NCBI GenBank assembly: GCA_016124425.1
Contig: WGNT01000077.1
Span: 1-49,775, forward strand
DNA: 49,775 bases
From: Cytophagales bacterium
GTDB lineage: Bacteria; Bacteroidota; Bacteroidia; Cytophagales; Cyclobacteriaceae
Reading direction: 5' to 3'
This document shows, in pieces, positions 28,202-35,645 of the stretch; position 1 is the first letter of the stretch; each line of letters opens with the position of its first letter. Below the pieces are notes generated by a model that worked only from the letters and a program-made list of their open reading frames with translations, did not search any database and was not told the DNA's origin. A program made the translations under genes and the position numbers.

Positions 28202-30034
28202 GTGGCCAGACCCAAACCTTCTCTACAGCCAAATCCTATCAATTTCAGTGTCAGTTTGGCCGCACTGAAGTTTGTTCCTGCCTTTTTCAAGGAGATACGC
28301 CAAGTAAATCCACTCCTATTCTATACCAATATTTTCTCCCGGTTAATCAATGCCATTCTCCCGGTACTTATGCTCTGGGTGGGAAAGCTTATCATCGACG
28401 AGGTAGTCTTGCAACTATCGGCTGACATCGTTCAGTTTGACCGGCTGTGGCTATTGGTAGGGGCGGAATTTGGGCTTGCCGTGCTTGCGGACTTGCTAAG
28501 CAGGGGAATCAGCCTAAGCGATGGCCTTTTAGGGGATCAATATTCGATCAACTCTTCGGTAAAGATTATTAAGAAAACCGCAGTACTAAACTTGGATCAA
28601 CTTGAAGATGCTGATTTTTATGACAAACTGGAAAGGGCCCGGCAACAAACCACCGGCAGGATCGGACTGATGTCGAATATATTGACCCAGGCTGAAGATA
28701 TTATAGTCATCCTATCCTTGTTAGCGGGAGTCGTGGTGTTCGAGCCCTGGTTGATCTTGTTACTGATTGTCTCAATCATACCGACGGTAATCAATGAAAT
28801 CAAGTTCAGCGGGACGAGTTATTCTTTGGCGCGAAGCTGGACCCAAGAACGTAGGGAACTAGACTACCTGCGCTATGCGGGAGCAAGCGACGTCACTGCT
28901 AAGGAGGTAAAACTCTTTGGCCTCTCGGACTACCTTGCCAACAGGTTTCAAAACTTATCCGAAAAATACATCGCCCAAAGCAGAAAACTGGCCATTCAGC
29001 GGGCAACGTGGGGTTCATTCTTCAATCTGCTAGGAACTACCGCCTATTATGGCGCCTATGTCCTGATTATCTTTCGGACGGTAAGCGGTTTGTTTACCCT
29101 GGGAGATTTGACTTTCCTATCCGGCTCTTTCAACCGGCTGCGTACGAAGCTTCAAGGGTTCTTTATACGCTTTACCGCCATTACCGAGAGCGCGCTTTAC
29201 CTGCAAGACTATTTTGAGTTTTTGGCCTTAAAGCCCGGAGAAGTTACTGATTTGGAAAAAGTGCCGCTTCCAGGACAAATAAAGCACGGATTTGAATTTG
29301 TAGACGTTGGCTTTAAGTATCCCAAGTCAGAAAATTGGGTAGTAAGGCACGTAAACTTTGAGCTAAGGGCAGGTGAAAAGTTGGCCTTTGTCGGAGAAAA
29401 CGGAGCAGGCAAAACGACCCTCATCAAACTGTTGCTTCAGTTCTATGCCCCTACCGAGGGGCAGATTTTGCTTGATGGGATACCCATTCACCGATACGAT
29501 CAAGCCGCCTATCAGCAGTATTTTGGGGTAATCTTCCAAGATTTTGTGAAATTTGAACTCACGCTTAGGGAAAATATCGCTATGGGTGAAATCAAGGAAA
29601 TCGAGAATCAACCACGGATTGATGGCGCTGCGGAGAAAAGTCTGGCAAACCAGGTAATTGACAGTTTGCCAATGGGTTACGATCAACCCTTGGGAAAGCG
29701 GTTTAAGATGGGAAAGGACCTATCCGGCGGGCAATGGCAAAAAGTAGCCATTGCCCGGGCCTATATGAAGGACGCCAACGTACTCATCCTGGATGAGCCT
29801 ACCTCAGCCTTGGATGCCAGAGCCGAAACAGAGGCCTTTGACCGGTTTATCCAATTGACGGTGGGGAAAACTGCCGTCATTATTTCCCACAGGTTTAGCA
29901 CGGTGCGGATCGCTGACCGAATCATGGTATTGAAAAATGGATCAGTACTGGAAATCGGAACTCATGAGGAGCTGATGCAAAACAACCGCCTGTATGCCGA
30001 ACTCTTTAACCTGCAGGCCGCTGGCTATCAGTAG
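28202..30034 (+). CDS. ABC transporter half-exporter (fused permease and ATPase)
   Basis: A 610-residue inner-membrane protein with an N-terminal six-helix transmembrane domain (about 35-330) and a C-terminal ATP-binding domain (about 350-600). Visible motifs are Walker A GENGAGKTT (Lys404), Q-loop IFQDFVKFEL, signature LSGGQWQK, Walker B VLILDEPTSALD and the H-loop IISHRFS. The start is GTG. The protein should act as a homodimer; the type resembles bacterial lipid/peptide exporters without a peptidase domain. Substrate cannot be told. It stands 80 bases after the GNAT gene and 57 before the thioesterase gene, all on one strand. Confidence 0.92.
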   Translation: MARPKPSLQPNPINFSVSLAALKFVPAFFKEIRQVNPLLFYTNIFSRLINAILPVLMLWVGKLIIDEVVLQLSADIVQFDRLWLLVGAEFGLAVLADLLSRGISLSDGLLGDQYSINSSVKIIKKTAVLNLDQLEDADFYDKLERARQQTTGRIGLMSNILTQAEDIIVILSLLAGVVVFEPWLILLLIVSIIPTVINEIKFSGTSYSLARSWTQERRELDYLRYAGASDVTAKEVKLFGLSDYLANRFQNLSEKYIAQSRKLAIQRATWGSFFNLLGTTAYYGAYVLIIFRTVSGLFTLGDLTFLSGSFNRLRTKLQGFFIRFTAITESALYLQDYFEFLALKPGEVTDLEKVPLPGQIKHGFEFVDVGFKYPKSENWVVRHVNFELRAGEKLAFVGENGAGKTTLIKLLLQFYAPTEGQILLDGIPIHRYDQAAYQQYFGVIFQDFVKFELTLRENIAMGEIKEIENQPRIDGAAEKSLANQVIDSLPMGYDQPLGKRFKMGKDLSGGQWQKVAIARAYMKDANVLILDEPTSALDARAETEAFDRFIQLTVGKTAVIISHRFSTVRIADRIMVLKNGSVLEIGTHEELMQNNRLYAELFNLQAAGYQ

Positions 30035-30091
30035 CCATAGCAAGTACATAAGTTGATAAACAGTACAGGTTAAACCCCTATTTTGAATTAT

Positions 30092-30646
30092 ATGGATATT
30101 ACAGAAGCACGACCCTCCAGCCTTTCGAGGGTTACCATTACGGAATTGATGATCCCTTCTTATGCGAACTTTGGCGGCAAGATACACGGGGGCATTTTGC
30201 TGTCCCTTATGGACAAAGTAGCCTATGCTACTGCCAGCAAGCACAGCGGAGCCTATTGTGTCACCGTATCCGTAGATACCGTAAATTTTTTACAACCTGT
30301 AGAAGTGGGCGAACTGGTATCGCTTATGGGATCGGTCAACTACGTAGGTAACAGCTCCATGATCGTCGGTATCAAGGTGATTTCTGAGAATGTGAAGACG
30401 GGAACGGTTAAACATACCAATACGTCGTACTTTACGATGGTCGCCAAGGGTGAAGATGACAAGCCGACTACGGTTCCACCGCTTAGGTTGGAAACCGAAA
30501 CCGATATCCGACGCTTTGTGGAGGCGATTTACCGAAAGCGGTTCGTACGCGAACATGCTGACTATCTAAAAGAGATCAAAAAGAACCGGGATCCCGATGA
30601 GATCAAGCGGCTGCTGGCCAAGGAGCGTTGTGAGGTGGGGGTATAA
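30092..30646 (+). CDS. Acyl-CoA thioesterase, hotdog fold
   Basis: A cytoplasmic protein of 184 residues with a hotdog domain that hydrolyses acyl-CoA esters. The active-site segment is SYANFGGKIHGGILLSLMDKVAYA, where the Gly-Gly pair and the Asp of LMDK are the helix-start and catalytic residues of the YciA/BFIT-type enzymes. VSVDTVNFLQPVEVGELV and KHTNTSYFTMVA are the following strands. A charged helical tail (RKRFVREHADYLKEIKKNRD) is present. A TTG three codons earlier is in frame, but the ATG is preferred. The call on family is firm; chain-length preference is unknown. Confidence 0.9.
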   Translation: MDITEARPSSLSRVTITELMIPSYANFGGKIHGGILLSLMDKVAYATASKHSGAYCVTVSVDTVNFLQPVEVGELVSLMGSVNYVGNSSMIVGIKVISENVKTGTVKHTNTSYFTMVAKGEDDKPTTVPPLRLETETDIRRFVEAIYRKRFVREHADYLKEIKKNRDPDEIKRLLAKERCEVGV

Positions 30647-30660
30647 AATTGAATGTGGAA

Positions 30661-30697
30661 GATTGTTTTGCCACGAACGGCACAAATGAGCACGAAT
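30661..30697. repeat. Dispersed-repeat fragment with CACGAA cores
   Basis: The stretch contains TTTTGCCACGAACGGCAC followed by AAATGAGCACGAATAG, i.e. three GCAC/CACGAA cores at intervals of about 8-17 bases. Similar TTTGCCACGAAT-type sequences are scattered as intergenic repeats in many bacterial genomes. It occupies the gap between the thioesterase gene and the toxin-antitoxin pair. Confidence 0.4.
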
Positions 30698-30715
30698 AGT
30701 TTTAACGGTCGACCA

Positions 30716-30723
30716 TAATTTTG
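30716..30723 (+). promoter_or_regulatory. Candidate -7 box for the MNT-HEPN operon
   Basis: TAATTTTG fits the TAnnTTTG consensus and lies 34 bases before the mntA ATG, giving a leader of about 28 bases. No clear -33 element at the expected spacing, so support is limited. Confidence 0.35.
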
Positions 30724-30757
30724 AAACAGTGCAGAATACTTCGTAAATTGTGCACAA

Positions 30758-31051
30758 ATGATTACCGAAGAACAAAAACATTTGATTATTGAGGTGTTAA
30801 AACCTTTTTCGCCAAAAATGATTGGTATTTTTGGCTCCTTTGCCCGCGGTGAAAACCAAGAGGATAGTGACTTGGATATTCTAGTCGACTTCCAAAATAC
30901 CGTAAACCTACTTGATATCATCGGGGCTGAAATTGAACTTTCTGAAATGCTGAACATGAAAGTTGACCTTGTTACTAAAAGGGCAATATCACCCAAGTTG
31001 ATTCCTCATATTGAGCGGGATTTGAAAAACATATTTTATGCAGAAGGATAA
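30758..31051 (+). CDS. mntA: MNT nucleotidyltransferase antitoxin (MntA)
   Basis: A 97-residue minimal nucleotidyltransferase. The GS-x10-D-x-D motif is complete: Gly26-Ser27 in GSFARG and Asp38, Asp40 in SDLDILVD, so catalysis is expected. In characterised MNT-HEPN pairs this enzyme neutralises its partner by attaching AMP groups to a tyrosine next to the HEPN catalytic motif. The gene overlaps hepT by 14 bases, so the two are translated together. The pair sits between the thioesterase and the convergent DUF6340 gene, as an island of about 600 bases with no other accessory genes next to it. AT content appears higher than in the flanking genes, which would fit horizontal acquisition. Confidence 0.9.
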   Translation: MITEEQKHLIIEVLKPFSPKMIGIFGSFARGENQEDSDLDILVDFQNTVNLLDIIGAEIELSEMLNMKVDLVTKRAISPKLIPHIERDLKNIFYAEG

Positions 31052-31358
31052 TTTGATTTATATAAATCACATTTACGATTGCATAATTAAAATTGAAAGT
31101 TATACGGAATCAATCTCACTAGAGGAATTTTTAAAGAATTCACTTATTCAAGACGGTGTCATAAGAAATTTTGAGATAATAGGTGAAGCTACAAAAAAGC
31201 TCTCCGCTGATTTCCGGTTAAAAAATTCAGCTATCGAATGGAAGAAAATTGCGGGAATGAGAGACAAGCTAATTCACGATTATATTGGTGTGGATCTCTG
31301 GGCCCTCTGGGCGGTAATTACAGATATACTGCCACAACTAAGAAAGCAAATCAAATAG
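31038..31358 (+). CDS. hepT: HEPN-domain toxin (HepT, DUF86)
   Basis: A 106-residue all-helical HEPN protein. The R-x4-H-x-Y active site is intact: Arg75, His80 and Tyr82 in RDKLIHDY. GEATKKLS and WKKIAGMRDKLIHDYIGVD are the typical family segments. HEPN toxins of this type are RNases, and Tyr82 is the expected site of AMPylation by MntA. The start codon lies within the mntA coding region (14-base overlap). Both partners look functional, so the cassette is likely active as a type VII-like toxin-antitoxin pair. A nested inverted repeat follows the stop. Confidence 0.9.
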   Translation: MQKDNLIYINHIYDCIIKIESYTESISLEEFLKNSLIQDGVIRNFEIIGEATKKLSADFRLKNSAIEWKKIAGMRDKLIHDYIGVDLWALWAVITDILPQLRKQIK

Positions 31359-31390
31359 ATTTTAGATAATGAGTAATTAACTCACAATAA

Positions 31391-31434
31391 GAGAATGCAC
31401 TGTTATTATAACAGGTTAACCACTTGCTATTCTC
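31391..31434. repeat. Nested inverted repeat between convergent genes
   Basis: Outer arms GAGAAT (31391-31396) and ATTCTC (31429-31434) enclose a perfect palindrome CTGTTAT-T-ATAACAG (31400-31414), followed by GTTAAC. It lies between the HepT and DUF6340 stops. There is no strong U-tract on either side, so it is either a weak bidirectional terminator or a protein-binding site. Confidence 0.5.
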
Positions 31435-31443
31435 AAAAGCGAT

Positions 31444-32505
31444 CTAATCCACCGCCAATTGCTGTCTTACCAGCTCATCCGCCATCATCTGCTGGGTTAG
31501 GTTTCCTGCATAGGAACGCCCCTTTTTAAATCCATAGCTGGTATAAGCCTTTCCAGCCCATTCCTGAGCCAACGCCAGGTTTCCCAGGACTTCATAACCG
31601 ATAGCAATGTTGTATGCCAGCCTACCGGCTGTTTTTTCGTCATTTGGCAATTCCAGTCCTTTTATCCACGTGTCAATCGCTTGTTCCCATTGGTTTACCT
31701 CTGCTAGTCTTGCCCCTTGGCCCAAAGCAGGATTGGTTTTGGACTTGGGAAAAAACGATCGGCTTACGGTCAAGTACATCGGTGCCACTCTTCGCGCGTA
31801 GGAAGCGCCTGCCATCTGCCCAACTACCTGCGTTGCTCTTACCTTATCTATCATGAGTGCCAGCGCTTGCGCCTTGGTCTCAGCCTCTGCAGACCACATG
31901 TTGGTCTTGTTGAAATCCGCTTGATCGGCAATATTTCTGTTTGCGGGATCATAAAACCGAAACCCTACCTGAACAGACGCCACACCTTCGGCATAAACTC
32001 CCTCTACTTCCACTTCTTTGGCATCCTTACCAGTTCCAACCGTTTTTTTGATCAGCGCCTTTTTGTCTGTGACAACAAAGTCCGAACTAAATTTTTCCAA
32101 TGCGAGAACGCCATCTGCGTCATAACTCGCACAAAGGCTTTCAATCTGTCCCCAAGTAAGTGGCTGCGGAAAGGTCTGGCTAAAGAAACCTCCTTTAAGG
32201 CGCTCCCTTGCACGAATTACCTCGTACCTTGGTGAGGTATTAAGCTCTTGCTGAATGGTGGCAAGGGTAGTTTCAATCGCATTTTTCACTTCAAACGGAG
32301 CTTCACCGGTTAGAATGCCTTCGATAATGGCAAAGCCTTGGCTTTCAGGTTCTGTCCTGTCAACGATCAACAGGCGCTGCACGTTGGGTGGAATGTTGAT
32401 TTCCGCAGGCGCCAAGCGGGTTAGGGAAACGTTTTTGGTGCAGGAAGTCCCTACCGCCAAGCATAAAAAAATCAACGCACTAGCTAATGTAACAGTTGTC
32501 TTCAT
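31444..32505 (-). CDS. DUF6340-like lipoprotein
   Basis: A 353-residue lipoprotein with signal peptide II ending VGTSC (Cys22). After a linker comes NVQRLLIVDRTEP and a segment with alternating strand/helix character (YEVIRARERL, LCASYDADGVLALEKF), then a beta-rich middle (EGVASVQVGFRFYDP) and a helical C-terminal half with tetratricopeptide-like helices (VNQWEQAIDTWIKGLEL, GRLAYNIAIGYEVLGNLALAQEWAGKA). This layout fits the Bacteroidota DUF6340 family; function unknown. It begins 55 bases after the ceramidase-like gene on the same strand and may share its transcript. Confidence 0.65.
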   Translation of the reverse strand: MKTTVTLASALIFLCLAVGTSCTKNVSLTRLAPAEINIPPNVQRLLIVDRTEPESQGFAIIEGILTGEAPFEVKNAIETTLATIQQELNTSPRYEVIRARERLKGGFFSQTFPQPLTWGQIESLCASYDADGVLALEKFSSDFVVTDKKALIKKTVGTGKDAKEVEVEGVYAEGVASVQVGFRFYDPANRNIADQADFNKTNMWSAEAETKAQALALMIDKVRATQVVGQMAGASYARRVAPMYLTVSRSFFPKSKTNPALGQGARLAEVNQWEQAIDTWIKGLELPNDEKTAGRLAYNIAIGYEVLGNLALAQEWAGKAYTSYGFKKGRSYAGNLTQQMMADELVRQQLAVD

Positions 32506-32560
32506 GGTTCAATGCTGTAATTTGACGTAAAATTGGGATAAAATCTGGAGAAAAAACAAC

Positions 32561-33838
32561 TTATTTGATTGGAACTGCGCTTTCCTTTACCAGTCCCAAA
32601 ATTTCCTCCATATACACTTCCCCCGCCATTTCACCAAAACTAGTCCTACTGATATAGTCGTAGCGTTGGAAGCTGTTGAAGTCTACTTTCGATAACAAAT
32701 AGCCAAAAGCATCATTGCACAAACCTAGCAGAAAAGGAAAAGCTGTAGGCATCTGCCTTTTGAGGTAAAACCCAATATTTGGCAAGGCCTCCCCCGGAAT
32801 GGTAATCATTTGGGCTGGACCCAGATTCACCACGTTTAGCTGTGTAGGAATAGAATCCACACCCACATACTCCTGATGAAGTGGGGAGTTAACTAGGATG
32901 GATTTCATCAGGTCGGAAGTTATTGGCAACTTGATGACTTTGCTATGAACGCTTAGTTTAGGAGCTGAAATAACTGGAGCTTCGTCAATGACCCGTAGGG
33001 CTTCATCTGCCAGCAGGTACCCGATCCGCGTACATTCTGCATAGTCGTTTGCCTCCATTCCCTGTTCGGGGCGGTTGTCCGCGGTTACCATACCGCCTAA
33101 GGCGCCGTTAACAAAAAGCGCCATGCCTCCAGCCTTTGCCTCAATTCTGTCATAAAGTGGACCGCACAGGTCCGGACTTAGGATTCCCCTATCGTTGCCG
33201 ATTACCTCGGGGTGAATGGCATAGTTGACGAGGGTGAGAATGGCCTGACCCTTTTTAGGGCCTGATTCCGCTATTGCCTGAATAACGCCAACTGCTGGAT
33301 CATAGAGTTGGGGTGCGTAGTAATTATAGGCAATTTTCCCCTTTGCCTCACCTACAGTCACTTTTAATGCTACAGGTTCCCGGCTTTCCAAGGCTTCGTT
33401 TACAGCCTCTGCCATTTGGGCAACACACCAATCCAAGTATTCCAAATCAGCACCATGATTTCCATTTTCATCCGCAAAAGCATACGCATCAGGTGCGCTA
33501 TGGGTATGGGTAGCGGCAATAAGTATATTTTCGGGTTTGATAGCTGGTATAAGCTTTCGGGAGCGGTTCCCCAAGCTGGCCGGCCACCCAAGGTTGTCCA
33601 CGACTACCAATGCCATTATTTCTCCATTTTCCTCAAACACAGCCGCCCGGATGAAGAGGTCTCCCTGCTTTTCTTGGACAGGCTTGGGAATTCCCACGCC
33701 TCCCGAGACTGGTAACAGCGGATCCGGCGTAACTATACGTTTTGCGACACCCACATGCAGTCCTTGTGCAAAGCCATTCTGCATTGCCAATAGGCCGAAA
33801 AAGAAACAAATCAACGTTTGGATTATTTTAGTCTTCAT
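32561..33838 (-). CDS. Exported neutral/alkaline ceramidase N-terminal-domain-like protein
   Basis: A 425-residue protein with a signal peptide (cleavage near GFAQ-G). The start VGVAKRIVTPDPLLPVSG, the zinc-site segment AATHTHSAPDA and the later NYAIHPEVIG match the N-terminal domain of neutral ceramidases. It is much shorter than full ceramidases (about 650-780) and lacks the C-terminal Ig-like domain. In true ceramidases the catalytic Ser lies in a GD-x-SPN segment; the corresponding place here reads FVNGALGGMVTADN, without that Ser-Pro-Asn. The fold call is good; ceramide hydrolysis is doubtful, and another amide or ester bond may be cut. It follows the SusD3 gene across a terminator. Confidence 0.8.
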   Translation of the reverse strand: MKTKIIQTLICFFFGLLAMQNGFAQGLHVGVAKRIVTPDPLLPVSGGVGIPKPVQEKQGDLFIRAAVFEENGEIMALVVVDNLGWPASLGNRSRKLIPAIKPENILIAATHTHSAPDAYAFADENGNHGADLEYLDWCVAQMAEAVNEALESREPVALKVTVGEAKGKIAYNYYAPQLYDPAVGVIQAIAESGPKKGQAILTLVNYAIHPEVIGNDRGILSPDLCGPLYDRIEAKAGGMALFVNGALGGMVTADNRPEQGMEANDYAECTRIGYLLADEALRVIDEAPVISAPKLSVHSKVIKLPITSDLMKSILVNSPLHQEYVGVDSIPTQLNVVNLGPAQMITIPGEALPNIGFYLKRQMPTAFPFLLGLCNDAFGYLLSKVDFNSFQRYDYISRTSFGEMAGEVYMEEILGLVKESAVPIK

Positions 33839-33893
33839 CTGTTAATAGTTATTTTCAATGGTCATAACTTGCCCTGACCAGAAGAAATATAGA

Positions 33894-33930
33894 AGCATGA
33901 AAAAACGAAGGTGTGGATTCCTCCACACCT
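33894..33930 (-). terminator. Rho-independent terminator after SusD3
   Basis: A perfect 9-bp stem AGGTGTGGA (33909-33917) / TCCACACCT (33922-33930), loop TTCC, followed on the minus strand by TCG and six T. It lies 27 bases past the SusD3 stop and separates that operon from the ceramidase-like gene. Confidence 0.88.
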
Positions 33931-33956
33931 CGTCTTTAAGTACTCAATAGCGTTTA

Positions 33957-35627
33957 TTACCAAGGTTTATTGGTTCCCTGGATAAGCCATGGTTTGGACC
34001 ATGCGCTGTTTTCACCGTCCACTTCAGAGAAGTTGGTGGGTTGAAGTCGGGACATGGCGGCTTCGGTATTGGCTGCGTTTAGGTTTCTTTCATCGATCAT
34101 ATAATAAAACCTAACCGGCAAAACACTTCGGATGGCGAAGGGGCCCGCTTCCAATTGCGGAAAGCCTGTTCGTCTGTAATCAAACCAGGACTCCGCCGCG
34201 GCAGTCCAAGAAGCGATCCACTTTTGTTCGATGATTTGCTTCACCGTGCCGTCGAATTTTACATTTTCCTGGGCGATATAAGCCGGGAATTGACTGGCTA
34301 CGCCCCATGCGGCGAAGGAAGCCTGTATGGCTGCGTTGTAGTAGTTTTCGGCAGTATTTCCAACGGTCCATCCCTTTAATGCCGCCTCGGAAAGGATAAA
34401 GTTCATTTCAGCAGCGGAAAAGATCCTCGCACGCAGCAAGGGTCCGCTAGCCTCTCTATAAATATCGTTTAACCAAGACACATGGGGGTTGAAGGATGCC
34501 TGGTTTGCATCAGGACTCATATTGTACACCTGCGGACCGGGAATAGCAGGAGGAATACCAACGTAATCGGGATTTTGGCTGATATCGTTGATATCGATTC
34601 CTCGCTGAACCAACACATCTGGAGAGATCAACCTTCTGTTGTTTTCTATACGATCAGTGCCGGCAGGTAAATTCGCATCCACAACCAACGGTATCTGAAC
34701 CCTACTCGCCCAAACAGCTATTCGAGGATCGTTTCGTTCCCGAAGTGCCTCCACGAGCGTCTCACACATTTTGATCCGTCGGTAATTGCTCTGACTGGCA
34801 TCAAACCGGGTGTTGGCCGGCCAGGAAGTCTCGTTACTTATTCCGGCAAATCCCATGGTCGCATCATCAGCTGGAGATGTGATGATGGGAAACTGGGCCG
34901 GATTGGCAAGAATGGCTTCTATACCTTGCTTTGCAACATCCGGTAATTTATCAGACACACGCATCAAATACCGCACTTTAAGCGAATTTGCCAGTTTCCG
35001 CCATTTAGCCGGATCACCATTGTAAAAAACATCTACCCCTTGGATGGTGCTATTGTATTCTGCACGGGGTTTTGATAGGAGTTGGTTGGCAGTTTCTAGG
35101 TCGGTAAGAATCCCCCGGTAGATATTTTCCTGGGTGTCAAATACCGGAAACGTGGCCTCGGGTGAAGCTTCGGCTCCCCTTAAGGCCATCGAATAAGGAG
35201 CATCCCCCCAAAGGTCGGTGATTAACCCAAACATCATGGACTTCATTACCAATGAAACACCTTGTTGCAATTCCTGATCTAACTCTACAGCTCGTTCGTA
35301 GACGTATTGATTGTTACGGAGAATGCCATAGTATCCCGCCCAGCTGTTGTTCCTGTTCCAGTCATAGAGGTTATGTCCTCCTGCCCAGCCGTCTTTTTGG
35401 GTGTGTTGCATAACCCCCGCGATATCGCCGTATCCCAGATTAACGACGGTCTTGCCGGCTTCGGTAAGTACCGTGGACAAAACTAGGTTCGGATTGGCGG
35501 TCGCCGGATTGGCGCCGTTGGGATTTTCATTCATTTGCATCAAGTCTTCCTGGCAGGAAACCAAGGAGATCAAGACCAGACCAAGCATTAACGTGATTGA
35601 TTTATATCGTTCCATAGTGAATTTCAT
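33957..35627 (-). CDS. SusD/RagB-family nutrient-binding lipoprotein (SusD3)
   Basis: A 556-residue outer-membrane lipoprotein: signal peptide II with LISLVSC, then QEDLMQMNENPNGANP, the typical SusD N-terminus. FGLITDLWGDAPYS and the C-terminal EQKWIASWTAAAESWFDYRRTGFP are group-2 SusD signatures. The ATG at 35627 lies 18 bases after the SusC3 stop; an in-frame ATG four codons later is an alternative. It should cap SusC3. Ended by a strong terminator. Confidence 0.93.
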   Translation of the reverse strand: MKFTMERYKSITLMLGLVLISLVSCQEDLMQMNENPNGANPATANPNLVLSTVLTEAGKTVVNLGYGDIAGVMQHTQKDGWAGGHNLYDWNRNNSWAGYYGILRNNQYVYERAVELDQELQQGVSLVMKSMMFGLITDLWGDAPYSMALRGAEASPEATFPVFDTQENIYRGILTDLETANQLLSKPRAEYNSTIQGVDVFYNGDPAKWRKLANSLKVRYLMRVSDKLPDVAKQGIEAILANPAQFPIITSPADDATMGFAGISNETSWPANTRFDASQSNYRRIKMCETLVEALRERNDPRIAVWASRVQIPLVVDANLPAGTDRIENNRRLISPDVLVQRGIDINDISQNPDYVGIPPAIPGPQVYNMSPDANQASFNPHVSWLNDIYREASGPLLRARIFSAAEMNFILSEAALKGWTVGNTAENYYNAAIQASFAAWGVASQFPAYIAQENVKFDGTVKQIIEQKWIASWTAAAESWFDYRRTGFPQLEAGPFAIRSVLPVRFYYMIDERNLNAANTEAAMSRLQPTNFSEVDGENSAWSKPWLIQGTNKPW

Positions 35628-35645
35628 TTACGGATAGCGCTTTGA

